Both the position numbers and the translations under genes were made by a program. A stretch of 64,000 bases of DNA from Platanthera guangdongensis (Eukaryota; Streptophyta; Magnoliopsida; Asparagales; Orchidaceae). The stretch is taken from NCBI GenBank assembly GCA_039583875.1, contig CM077158.1, forward strand, positions 243,707,447 through 243,771,446. The letters run 5' to 3'. The notes beneath the pieces were generated by a model. That model searched no databases and was not told where the DNA came from. It worked only from the letters and a program-made list of their open reading frames with translations. This document shows, one piece after another, positions 1 through 10,082 of this stretch (position 1 is its first letter; each line of letters starts with the position of its first letter).

Positions 1-728
1 GCAGCGGGTCTACCTGGGGTCGAGCCGAGCTCGGGGTGCCGATGAAGATCTCAAACCAACCAAACATATCCCCCACATGCGAGCCTACGGACCTGCCAGC
101 TAGATGAGAGCCTGCGCAGCGGGTCTACCTGGGGCCGAGCCAAGCTCGGGGTGCCGATGAAGATCTCAAACCAACCAAACCTATCCCCCACAGGCGAGCC
201 TACGGACCTGCTAGCTAGATGAGAGCCTGCGCAGCGGGTCTACCTGGGGCCGAGCCGAGCTAGGGGTGCCGATGAAGATCTCAAACCAACCAAACCTATC
301 CCCCACAGGCGAGCCTACGCACCTGCCAGCTAGATGAGAGCCTGCGCAGCGAGTCTACCTGGGGCCGAGCCGAGCTCGGGGTGCCGATGAAGATCTCAAA
401 CCAACCAAACCTATCCCCCGCAGGCGAGCCTACGGACCTGCCAGCTAGATGAGAGCCTGCGCAGCGGGTCTACCTGGGGCCGAGCCGAGCTCGGGGTGCC
501 GATGAAGATCTCAAACCAACCAAACCTATCCCCCACAGGCGAGCCTACGGACCTGTCAGCTAGATGAGAGCCTGCGCAGCGGGTCTACCTGGGGCCGAGC
601 CGAGCTCGGGGTGCCGATGAAGATCTCAAACCAACCAAACCTATCCCCCACAGGCGAGCCTACGGACCTGCCAGCTAGATGAGAGCCTGCGCAGTGGGTC
701 TACCTGGGGCCGAGCCGAGCTCGGGGTG
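1..728. repeat. 115-bp tandem array (6 full copies plus a partial)
   Basis: A unit starting GCAGCGGGTCTACCTGGGG recurs at 1, 116, 231, 346, 461, 576 and 691, exactly 115 bp apart. The last copy breaks off after about 38 bp, at the GGGGTG before 729. Copies differ by only one to three substitutions. The array starts at or before the window edge. It lies downstream of the minus-strand integrase, so it belongs to the 3' untranslated part of the Tat element, where such arrays are common. Confidence 0.95.
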
Positions 729-843
729 ATACAAAACGAATGATCACGTTATATTATGAAAAACTTGGCAACAGTTAAGAAAAAGCCACTCGATAGAGTA
801 TAATAAATTTATTTTTGAAATACATGGTTACATCCTTCCCCCC

Positions 844-1539
844 TCAGGGGTAGAAGCGTTTTAGATCATCACCACTCCAAGTGTGGCTTAGGGCTCTTCC
901 CTCCACGTCCTGGAGGTAGTATACCCCCGTTCCGAGGACTTCCTTCACAATGTATGGACCTTCCCAGTTCGGGTGGAGCTTACCCACAGGAGCCGACCTT
1001 CCTGCCGCGTCAACCTTTCTCAGCACCAGATCCCCTTCAGCGAACTGCTTGACCCTGACATGCTTATCAAAATGCTTGGTCATCCGTCGCTTGATCTCTT
1101 CTTGCCTGATAGCCGCCACGTCTCGCAGTTCCTCCACCATATCTAATGAGAGGCGCTGCCCCTCTTCATTCTCCACCCTCCAAGCCTCGTCCCCTTCGCC
1201 CGCGGCTATGACTCGCGGGGACCGGACCTCGAACTCCACTGGTAGGACGACTTCACACCCATGAGAGAGCTTGAAGGGGGTCTCACCGGTGGCTGTGTTC
1301 GGAGTCGTTCGTAGTGCCCACAGGACCGACGGGAGCTGCTCCACCCAATTCCCCTTTAAGTTCTCCACCTTTTTTCTTAGTAGGTTTACAATGATTTTGT
1401 TTGCTGCCTCCACTTGGCTGTTACTCCGAGGGTGATGGACGGAGGCAAACCGGAGATCTATCCCCGGTTGAGCGCAGAAGCTGATGAACTCCTCGCTGGC
1501 AAACTGGGGGCCGTTATCGGTCACTATTGCTTGGGGCAA
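844..1539 (-). pseudogene. Tat gypsy integrase, C-terminal part of core and tail
   Basis: This 231-codon reading frame holds the second and third parts of the retroviral-type integrase catalytic core: TDNGPQF (second catalytic Asp) near its start and NSQVEAANK (catalytic Glu) about 35 residues later. A conserved segment, LWALRTTPNTATGETPF, follows. The C-terminal region has the usual GDLVLRKV and GPYIVKEVLG motifs of the gypsy integrase tail. No chromodomain follows, as expected for Tat elements, which are not chromoviruses. Its N-terminal half lies in the next frame upstream (1547-2806). Removing one G from the run at 1560-1566 would join the two, so the break is a single-base indel. Confidence 0.85.
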
Positions 1540-1546
1540 CCCATGT

Positions 1547-2806
1547 CTACAAATGATTTCCCCCCCAGACGAAATTCCTTATGACCTGCGAGGTGACCTT
1601 GGCTAAGTCTTTAACCTCTAGCCACTTCGAGAAATAATCGACCATGACCAAGAGGAACCTCCTCTGCCCACTAGCCGGAGGAAAGGGTCCAACTAAGTCC
1701 ATTCCCCAGATAGCGAATGGCCACGGCGCCGTGATACTCCAGAGCCTCTGAGCTGCCAAGAGCTGAAGGTGGGCGTAGAGCTGACATTTTTGACATCTCC
1801 TCGCAAATTCCATGGCATCCTTCCTTAGGGTGGGCCAGAAGTACCCCTGTCTGACCACCCTTGCCTCCAGCGTCCTTCCTCTAGAGTGATTGCCGCACTC
1901 ACCCGAGTGCACCTCCATTAATATCTTCGGGATCTCTTCTTCGGTCACACATCTAGCTAGGAGCCCTGACAACATCTTACGATGCAGACCCCCCTCCATC
2001 ATCAAGTAGTGAGCCGCTTTGCGCTTGAAGCTTCTCCCGATCTTGGTCTCCTCAGGCAGTTCACCGGTGGTCAGGAAGGTCACAAATGGATCCACCCACG
2101 AGGGTTGCCGATCCACCAGCATCAACTCTCCTTCCTCGATAGCCGGCCGGAATAGCTCCGTCAAGGTCCCTCCCCCGCGAGGTCCGAACTTGGCTAGTCG
2201 ATCGGCGGCTACACTTTCTTCCCTTGGAACATGTTGAATTGAGAATGACCGGAATCCTCCGATGATCGCCCTTACCTTGGAGAGGTATCTGATGAGGGTT
2301 GGCTCCCGAGCTTCAAATTCTCTCCGGATCTGCGATGCTACTACCTTTGAATCAGTGAAAACCTCCATATCCTGAATCTCCAGCTCCTTTGCCAGGCGGA
2401 GGCCCGCGATCACGGCCTCATATTCCGCTTGATTGTTGGTCACGGGGAAATGTAGAATGACTGCTTGCTCTATGGTTACCCCCTGGGGACTTGTCAACAC
2501 CACCCCTGCCCCTAGGGAGTGCCTTCCTGAGGCCCCATCAACCATCAACTTCCATGTTTCTCGCGGTTGCTGCTCTCCCCCCTCGACCTCAACAACGTAG
2601 TCTGCTAGAAAGTCCGCCACTGCCTGTGCCTTGATGGAGAGCCTTGGGACAAAGGAGATGTCGAACTCGCTTAGCTCAATGGACCACTTAGCCAGCCTCC
2701 CCGAGTGCTCCACTCCTTCGAAGATCTTGCGAAGAGGGTGGTCGGTCACCACCCTAATCGAATGCGCTTGAAAGTACGGCCAGAGTTTTCTAGCCGAGAT
2801 GACCAA
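1547..2806 (-). pseudogene. Tat gypsy RNase H end, second (archaeal-type) RNase H, integrase zinc domain
   Basis: The 419-codon frame starts inside the first RNase H (VVTDHPLRKIFEG). It continues with a complete second RNase H fold of archaeal type: WKLMVDGASG near residue 85, NNQAEYEAVIAGL near 123 and FTDSKVVASQI near 150. It ends with the integrase HHCC zinc region (HSGECGNHSRG ... CQKCQLY) and the first core Asp in WGMDLVGPF. Tandem RNase H domains mark the Tat lineage among plant gypsy elements. The frame upstream is the same and is separated by one in-frame TAA at about 2822. Downstream it is lost at the C7 run at 1560-1566. Confidence 0.88.
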
Positions 2807-2821
2807 GGTATAAGCGAGCTT

Positions 2822-4282
2822 TTACAGGATGGGGTAGCGAAGCTCCGCTTTCCTCAATATCCGGCTGACGTAGTAGATGGACAGCTGCTTCTTTCCTTCT
2901 TCCCTCACTAGGACGGAGCTCACCGCCTCTGCTCCTACCCCGAGGTACAAGGTCAGGTCCTCTCCTTCCTTTGGGCTCTGAAGGAGAGGAGCCTGAGAGA
3001 GTTGTCTTTTTAGCCCTTGGAAGGCCTCTTCGCACTCGGCTGTCCATTCGAACCTTTGATTTCCCCGCAGCGCTTTAAAGAATGAAGAACACTTGTCTCC
3101 TACCCTGGAGAGGAACCTGCTTAGCCCAGCCAGCTTGCCTGTCAAGCGCTGGACCTCCTTGGCATCGCGAGGTGACTCCAAATCCAGGATGGCCTTGACT
3201 TTGTCCGGGTTGGGCTCCACCCCCGCCGGAGTCAGAAGATGCCCGAGGAACTTCCCGCGGCTGGCCCCGAAGACACACTTCAAGGGGTTCAGCCTCATTT
3301 TGAACCCTCTCAGGGTGGCGAATGTTTCCTCCAGATCTTGCAGGTGCGAAACCATGCACTTGCTTTTGATCATTAGGTCGTTGACATAGACCTCCAAGTT
3401 TCTTCCCCTCCGATCCCGGAAGACCCGATCCATCATGCGCTGATAGGTAGCCCCTGCGTTCTTTAACCCAAAGGGCATCATCTTGTAACTGAAGCATCCC
3501 TCCCTCGTGATGAAGGAAATATCCTTGGTGTCAGGTGGGTGCATCCGGATCTGGTGATAACCTGAAAAAGCATCTAAAAAGCTCATGACAGAAAAACCGA
3601 CGGCTGAATCTACCAGCACGTCGATCTGAGGCAGGGGGTAGCAATCCTTATGACACGATTTATTCAACAAAGAAAAGTCAATACACATTCTCCATTTACC
3701 ACCTCCCTTATTTACCATTACCACATTGGAGATCCAGCCTGGATATTGGATCTCTGAGATGAAGCCTGCCTCCAGGAGCTTCTTGACCTCCTCGCGAATG
3801 GGCTCCTCCAGCTTGGTGGCGATGGCTCTCATCTTCTGACGAATGGGGCGAGTGCGGGGGTCCAAGTTCAGGCGGTGGCAGGCTACGTCGGCGTCGATGC
3901 CCGGCATGTCCGCCGCGCTCCAAGCGAAGATGTCGACATTGCTTTGAATGCAAGCCCGCACCTGCTCCCGGGCCTCGAGACTCAAGCCCCCGCTGACCCG
4001 CACCCTTTGCACTTGTCCTGCGCTGGTGAAGACCTCCATCTCCACTACTTCTTCGGCCGGCTCCAGCCGCGACTGCTCCCAGCCGGCCCTTGCCTCTTCC
4101 TCCAGCTCCATCTCTCTCCCTTCTACCTCCTCAACCTCCATCGCTTCTACCAGGCCCTCCTGCTGCTGCTCGACTCCTAAGCCCCTCGGGGCCTCTCCCT
4201 CGACTCCTTCTGCCGCTTGCCCTCCTACTTTCATCGCCCCTTCCGGGCTCTCCTGCTCCTCGTCCCCCCGGACCACCTGCAC
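2822..4282 (-). pseudogene. Tat gypsy reverse transcriptase and first RNase H
   Basis: Reverse transcriptase of a Ty3/gypsy polyprotein. Visible motifs are SNVVMVNKGGGKWRMCIDF (fingers), DAFSGYHQI (first catalytic Asp), MPFGLKNAGATYQRMMD and a catalytic box reading EVYVNDLMIKS. The usual YVDD-type box thus has an Asn at the second Asp, which should abolish activity. The RT/RNase H connection (LTGKLAGLSRFLSRVGDK) and the start of RNase H follow, to AELRYPIL. A TAA then interrupts a frame that continues unchanged in the next block. The first about 85 codons are acidic and Glu-rich and overlap the protease frame. Confidence 0.88.
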
Positions 4283-4935
4283 ATCTCCTTGCAGCTTCTC
4301 AGTCTCCCCTTCTCCGACTTCCCCCCTGCTATCCCTCTTGCCTCCTCTAGGACCATCTCCTCTTCCTCAACAACCTCCTCTAGGGCCGTCATCTCTATCT
4401 CCAACTCTTCTGCCTCTGTCATCCACGAAATGGTGTTGACTGCTGTAACGTAACATTGCCTTGCCACCTTCGGGTCCCCTCTTACCCTGACCTGCACCCC
4501 CCCATTGTTGAACTTGAGGCATTGATGGAATGAGGAGGGGACGCAGTGAAAGGCGCTGATGAGGGGGCGCCCAAAGATGGCATTGTAGCTGCTCGGGGCG
4601 TCCACGATCACGAACCTACAGTTCCGCGACACGCCCCCCAACCTTACGTGTAACCCTACTCCTCCTTCTACCTCTTTCCTCTCTCCGGAGAACCCAAACA
4701 GAGGTCCATCCGACGCCAAGACCCTCTTCCCTTCAACCCTCATCTCATCAAAGGCCTTCTTGAAGATGACATTTACCGAGCTCCCGTTATCCACCAGTAT
4801 CCTCGAGACCGTATAATTTTCCACTGCCGTCTGGATCACCAGGGCGTCACCGAAAGGATCCTCGTAGTCTGGCATGTCTGCTGATGAGAAAGTGATCTTT
4901 TCTTCTGATGGGGGGACCTGGGAGGTGGAGGTCAC
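4231..4935 (-). pseudogene. Tat gypsy aspartic protease
   Basis: The 234-codon frame carries a retropepsin-type site, ILVDNGSSVNVIF at about residue 46, with the DNGSS form typical of Tat elements. A flap-like region follows, then YNAIFGRPLISAF. The C-terminal 80 residues are an acidic linker (EELEIEMTALEEVVEEEE) towards reverse transcriptase. It is out of frame with gag upstream and with RT downstream. Tat elements normally encode these in one polyprotein, so at least two indels have occurred. Confidence 0.8.
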
Positions 4936-4999
4936 CCCCCTTCGGTATATGGTTTGCAGGTCCCCTTGCGGGTTGCCTCAATCCCCACTCCTCCGTGAA

Positions 5000-6559
5000 T
5001 CACCTCGATTCCCCCCGGGTTCCTACATCCACCCGATCTTCACACCTATCTTCCGACTCGCCTTGCTGCACCTCCACTATCCTCACCGGTGGATCGTTCC
5101 TCCTTACTCCTCTCACTTCTCTTAACTCTAAGAATTCCGGACAGGTGGCCGTCGCGTGACCTTCCTCCTGGTGGAAGTCACAAAAGAGCAACGCCACCCC
5201 CCCCCCCCCCCCGCCCCTTCTGCCGTCTCCCCTTCCTCTTCTACCTCCTCCTCGAGCTCCTCTGGCTGCTCCTCTCCCCCTTCCTACTTCCATGGCCTCC
5301 TGCGGTGGTGCGGGACGACCCCTCGGTTCCTGCCTCCATGCCGGTCGATCGAACCTCCGGGGCTCCCGCATGTTATCCCTCCCCTGATAGCCTTCTCCTG
5401 GGCCCTGGGGGCGACCCTCCTGGGGCCTCCAACCTAACCGGTTGTTCGGCTCCCGGCCCCCCCAACCCTGCTGCTGCCCAAACCTTCGGGGCTCCTCCCT
5501 TCTCCTTTCTTCCCTTTGCTTCCTCTGTTCCCTCGGCTCCTTCTATCTTCCCGCTGCTGGTTCCTTCCCGTCATCCTCTGCTAGCTTGGCCAACTTCCTA
5601 GCGAATGCTGGGTTTGCTCTCTCGAAGTCAATCTCCTTTGCCGCCCTCTCCATGAGCTCCTCAAAGGAGAGGGGTGGCACCCTCTTCAACTCCATGCTAA
5701 AAAATCCCGGTCTCAGCCCCAGGGTGAAGGCCAGCATCAGCGCGTACCCTGGAACCTACTGGACCAAAAGGATCTCCTCCTGAAACCGGTCGACATAGTG
5801 ACCCAGCGTCTCGTCCGGCCTCTGCCTCACCGCAAACAAGCACTCCGCTTCCTTCTTCCGCTTCTTTGAGGTTGAGAACCTCAACAGGAAACTTCTCCGC
5901 AGATCTTCAAAACAGTAGATTGACCTGGCTGGCAACTGGTGGAACCAGTCCCGAGCCTTCTCTTTCAATGTGATGGCAAACAGCCGGCACTTGAAGGCGT
6001 CCGTCATCTGCCTTATCCACACAACGTCCTCAAACCATTATACGTGCTGTACCGGGTCATCCTTCCCCGAGTAGTAGGACATGTCGGGCTCCCGGAACCC
6101 CTCTGGTACCGGAGCCGAGATGATGAGCTCGCTAAAGGGGCTCTCGCCTCCTGCCTGGCGAGAGGGCACGTCCCGCGGCCTCGGCTGGCTGGCCCGATCC
6201 GCGAGACCGTGCCCCGGGAAGAGCTCCCGCAGCGCTGCTTCCTTCTCGCCCAGATCCGTCAGCGCCTCCTTGCTTGGGGGCTGGCTCTGGCCTGGGAAGA
6301 GTTCCCGTGCCGCCACATCTCTCTCGCCAGCCTCGCCCGGGACCTCCTTTCCTGGGCGCTGCCCTGGGGCGTTCTCGCCCAAGAGCGGGACCTCTTCTAT
6401 TGGGACCTGAGGGGTAGCCCACTCGCCTCTCGCCGAGAAGGCTAAACTGATTGTTTGCAAGACCTCCCGCCTGAACTCATCCAGCATCCTCTTCGTTGCT
6501 TCCTCTCCCCGGGTGGGGGATCCTCCAGAACCTGACCCTTCACCTTCACCTCCAGCCAT
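5000..6559 (-). pseudogene. Tat gypsy gag (three in-frame stops)
   Basis: One frame runs from an ATG at 6559 (MAGGEGEGSGSGG) to about 5000 and is interrupted by stop codons at 6038-6040, 5756-5758 and 5543-5545. The segments read on directly: a low-complexity N-terminus, then the plant gag core (MTDAFKCRLFAITLKEKARDWFHQLP and FEDLRRSFLLRFSTSKKRKK), then a second conserved block (FFSMELKRVPPLSFEELMERA). A basic Arg/Gly region precedes a zinc-knuckle-like stretch, CDFHQEEGHATATC. The ATG is about 55 bp after the LTR end, an unusually short leader. The opposite strand shows several Pro/Ser-rich open frames that are only shadows. Confidence 0.8.
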
Positions 6560-6596
6560 GGGACAAAACTCGAGGCTTTCTTGAATCGGCTGCCTT

Positions 6597-6613
6597 CCAC
6601 GCTCACCGCACCA
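6597..6613 (-). other. Candidate primer binding site of the Tat element
   Basis: Read on the minus strand, TGGTGCGGTGAGCG begins four bases after the LTR end (CTTCAACA at 6618). The leading TGG pairs with a tRNA CCA end. I could not assign the tRNA. Confidence 0.4.
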
Positions 6614-6617
6614 GAAC

Positions 6618-7260
6618 TGTTGAAGCCAAATATGACCTCAACTGGAGTTCGAAGAAAAAGGGGGGCAGCCAAAACCTACTTCTCTCAAGTCTCAACCCTT
6701 AACTGGATTCAAAGGTCCTAAGACTGACCCTATAGCCTCAGCAGGGAGGTCCCACCTCACACCCGGAAGATCTCTGAGAGCTTCCCCTCCAAAGCCAAAG
6801 CCGGGCTAGGAGCTCCTCAGAAAGCGCTGAAATTTTGAGAGACAATGATAGTGTGCTTTCTAAGGAGCCCTTATGAGTCTATTTATAGCATTTTGCTGTG
6901 CTGAATTTACTGAAAAGCCCCTAGATGGTCTGCCAATAGCCGAATCCCGCTGTTTTTCTGAGGGTACCGAAGTAATTTCTCCTGAGGGCAATTAGGGCAT
7001 TCTTCCTAAGGCCCTGGGCTCCACTCGGCGAGAGCTGTGCCGAGACCCTTCTGCCCAGGGCATGGCGCGAACGTTCTCGCCCGGCGTAGGCGAGAACTCT
7101 TTGAGATAGGAGCTTGGCTCGGGCGCAAGCGCTTCCGCGCAGGCCACGCTCGATGATCTTGGCCTACGGTTCCTCGTTCAACGATCAGGCGCAATCGTTC
7201 CCGCCTTCTTTGGGCGAGATCTTCCTTAGGGCGGGAACACTTCGGCTAACCCAACTGTGA
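6618..7260 (-). repeat. 5' LTR of the Tat element (right edge uncertain)
   Basis: The LTR ends on the minus strand with TTGGCTTCAACA at 6618. Inside is a plant TATA box (CTATAAATAG, minus strand, 6879-6888) about 260 bp from the LTR end, consistent with R-U5. The sequence near the end and around the TATA box resembles the block at 10083-10400. No clear TG start was found. The minus-strand TGATCACAGTTGG near 7262 is the best guess. Confidence 0.55.
6879..6888 (-). promoter_or_regulatory. LTR TATA box
   Basis: CTATAAATAG on the minus strand, in the right orientation to transcribe gag at 6559. Confidence 0.6.
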
Positions 7261-7269
7261 TCATTGTGC

Positions 7270-8930
7270 CTCCTTGTCTGGCTCAGCGAATATGGGGTTG
7301 TACAGAGGGGACGACTCTCGGGCACCGCTTTTTGACTGTTGCAAGATGGTCTACACTGCTAAAGAGGTCGCCAAGAGGTTCGATACACTGGGGGCCTTTC
7401 TCGGTACTCGGACTAAGGTTACTAATAAGTGCGAACGAGAAGGTCATAACAAGGAAGGGGATCGTCAGAGGAAGAAGAAGATGAAGTTGAAGAAAGATCC
7501 TCCCGCTGAAGAATAATTCGTCGTACTAAACAAAGAACTCACAAACCCCACGGAGACTTCTCCCGTCCCAGCTACTACAAAGGATCTGTCGAACAAGATG
7601 GGTTTGGGTGATGATATTGACGCTCTAAGGTATGTCTCAGCTCGTCAAGAAGATCGGGTCAGTATTCCTACTGTTACACCTCTGGTGGCCACCCCACCCA
7701 ATGTTACTGGCATCGCCCCTACTGCCGAGTTGCCCGCCCCTCCTTTTGCGCTCTCCGAGGTTGATCGTGCCTCCAAAGCGGAGGCTACCCAACCTGGTAC
7801 AGTAACTACTCGTAAAAGATGGTTTTCATGATCTCGCCTCTTTATTCTTTTTTCTGTCAAACTTCAGTGTCTTTGTAGGTAGTGCATCGTTGGTGGATCC
7901 CGCGCATCCGAGCCGCGACCTAACGAGTCAAGGCCCTCCTTTTAGCACCTTGCTCCAGCATACTATGCGACTTCACCTCGGATCTGGTCGGCTGACCCAT
8001 GACATGCACACCGGCTATGCGTTCGAGAATCTTCTAACTCCCACGCCTCCTCGCTTCGACGCTCTACCTTCCCAAGGGGCTGCTGAGAATGTGTTGCCTC
8101 CTCCTACCATCCTGATCTGGTGGGAACAGGCGAGGTCAGCCCTCCGGGCAGCCTACCCCTATTGATCGTCGGCATCCAGACTCTCGGGGGAAAGATCTGG
8201 TTGAAACAAATGTTGTTCTTTTCTCGCCGCCTCGCGACACTCGAAGCTCTAGGGGATAGCGCAGTGGTTGCTTCGTCGGGCTCCGAGACACGTTTCATCA
8301 ATGTTCGTCTCCTCGGCGGGCGCGAGAATCTCCTTGGATGACACCTCCTCACCGGGAATGTCTTCCCTCCCGCCACGAGTCTCTTGCTCGCGAGCAATCT
8401 CCGCCTCGCCGCGAGTTTCGATCACCAGTTTTCCGCACTGGTCATTGATCATCACCTTCTTCTATACTGACACTTGTCGCCACCTGTGCTGACAATGGAC
8501 TGCTCCTTTTGCAGACCATCCACTTTCTCATGGGGGAGCGTTGATTGACGTCCTCAGACTCCCTCTACGTGAGTACCGAGAGAAAGTGGCATCAACCTAT
8601 CTTGATCTGGATATAAAATTTAATCAGTTGACGATTTGCAAACATCGTCGGCTTCTGGGATCGCTGGAAACTCGCGTAGTCAAATTGGAGGAAGCCAAGG
8701 AGCGCATGAACCCATGTAGTCTTGCTACTGCGCGATCAACTTTATGGAACAGCAACTTGCAATGGTGGAACACCGGTAGGAGTTGCTTCACAACGAGCTC
8801 CTCACAATTCGGACGAGTATCAGATCGGTGGGACGACTAGCCAAGATGGACGACGATGTCTTGCGATGCGAGGAGATGCTGAATTAGACGAATGAGCGCA
8901 TGCGGCGACTGCAAGATCGAGCCTAGGCTG
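7270..8930 (+). pseudogene. Relic of a plant retroelement protein (C-terminal, coiled-coil part)
   Basis: Several short plus-strand frames keep coding character: a Lys-rich basic stretch at about 7440-7515, a Pro/Thr/Val-rich linker at 7600-7830, and a Leu/Glu/Arg-rich stretch at 8600-8920 (for example SLETRVVKLEEAKERM) that looks like a broken coiled coil. The order basic, linker, coiled coil is like the C-terminal half of plant 'putative gypsy type transposon' proteins whose N-terminal domain appears at 9447. No intact frame exceeds 100 codons. The family assignment is inference. Confidence 0.35.
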
Positions 8931-9331
8931 GGCGACATGCTCAACCGACTGATCGTCTGGGGAACCTGCACGGCCCTTAGCTTTATTCTTGCTCTCAGTC
9001 TTGCGAGCTTACCATTGTCTTTATAATAAAATTGCTTTATTTATTCTTCCATTCTGTATGGACGCTTATCTGAGAAACTCGCTCTGACGAGTAATTAATT
9101 TGATATTTTCCTTTTCTTTTGGCTTGCGTATGGACGACCATCATCTTTTTTTGCTGGCGAGTATCGATAAGTAGGTCGATAGGTTCGTTGCTGATATAAA
9201 TGTTTTCTGTTCTTTTTGCGAGTATGCAGGTCGCTCTTGATGTTTGTTCTCCGAAACTCGCTCGAAGTTGGCAGGATACTCGACACCGAACTCTACCGCA
9301 GAAGCGCGCTACCCCCATATTTTGCTTTTGT

Positions 9332-9342
9332 CTATAAATAGG
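9332..9342 (+). promoter_or_regulatory. TATA box upstream of the Transposase_28-like relic
   Basis: CTATAAATAGG lies 105-115 bp upstream of the ATG at 9447 in a region without open frames, a typical plant TATA-to-start spacing. Confidence 0.5.
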
Positions 9343-9446
9343 ATGGCAGGGGGGGTGAAATGGCGCTTGTTTTTTCTGAAACCCCTTCCATGCTCGCTTG
9401 CTGCTACTCACTTCTAAGAACTCGTTGCTCGTCTTTCGCCGTCAAG

Positions 9447-10079
9447 ATGGTGTCTGATGAGGATGCTCATGCTCGCAAAGTCAATCATGTTGCAACCTTC
9501 ACAAACACGATCTTCAAGAACCCATTACTGACTTCGTAGGCCTTGAAGACTTCAAAGATCAATTCTTCTTGCCTATCGAGGAGGGCTTCCACATGAGGAT
9601 CCATTACAGCAACGAGTGAATAAACTCTTTCACTGACCGAGTGGTGCTGCCCATTTGACATTTTGAGGTCGGCCTTCGCCTGCCGCTATGGCCAGGATTT
9701 TGCGAGATCCTCTGACATTTCAGACTTATGCCGATACAAATCAATCCCAACGGGGTGGTGATCATCGTAGAATACCTCTCCTACCTGATATTAGAGGAGA
9801 TTTACTTCGAGTCGGCGACCTTCAAGACGATCTTCAACATTGGAGCGACTAAGAACAGGATCATCTTCTTCTCCAGCCACACATGCACAGTGGTTAGGAC
9901 AGTGAACAAGGTACATTGCCAGACAGTGCAATTAGTGATCCTCGGCGGCCGAGTTTGCGACATTTTGTTCGCCCCAAAACAATCACCGAACAAAGTATTT
10001 ACCGCCTCGGTCTTGGAGGGGTTTGCCCAAAACTTACGAGCTACCTTCGTCGGTAGGAAATTTGATGTCGCATACTAGC
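9447..10079 (+). pseudogene. Transposase_28-like ('putative gypsy type transposon') protein, broken
   Basis: From ATG at 9447 the frame reads MVSDEDAHARKVNHVATF and is later interrupted by stops near 9618 and 9656. Across the breaks it keeps the signature of the plant PF04195 domain: a segment like VGLRLPLWPGFCEIL followed by LMPIQINPNGVVIIVEYLSYL. This matches the family pattern of a hydrophobic run, then a Pro/Asn-Gly motif. The 116-codon open frame at 9728-10078 is the best preserved part. The coding relic ends three bases before the LTR-like block at 10083, so that block probably interrupted it. The family's function is unknown; it travels with non-autonomous LTR elements. Confidence 0.55.
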
Positions 10080-10082
10080 GAC

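Larger units (their letters stand above)
1..7260 (-). mobile_element. Ty3/gypsy LTR retrotransposon, Tat lineage (partial, 3' LTR outside the window)
   Basis: On the minus strand the order is LTR (from about 7260 down to 6618), gag (6559-5000), protease (4935-4231), reverse transcriptase (4282-2822), RNase H plus a second archaeal-type RNase H, integrase (to 844), then a tandem array. This order, with two RNase H domains and tandem repeats after integrase, is that of the Tat (Ogre/Retand-like) lineage. The reading frame is broken by in-frame stops (6038, 5756, 5543 and about 2822) and by frameshifts, one at a run of seven C at 1560-1566. It is therefore a non-functional or badly sequenced copy. 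The right LTR boundary is uncertain. Confidence 0.85.

Noticed and set aside
3875..5601. Plus-strand Pro/Ser/Leu-rich open frames up to 170 codons
   Set aside because: They are antisense shadows of the GC-rich gag and protease region of the minus-strand Tat element.
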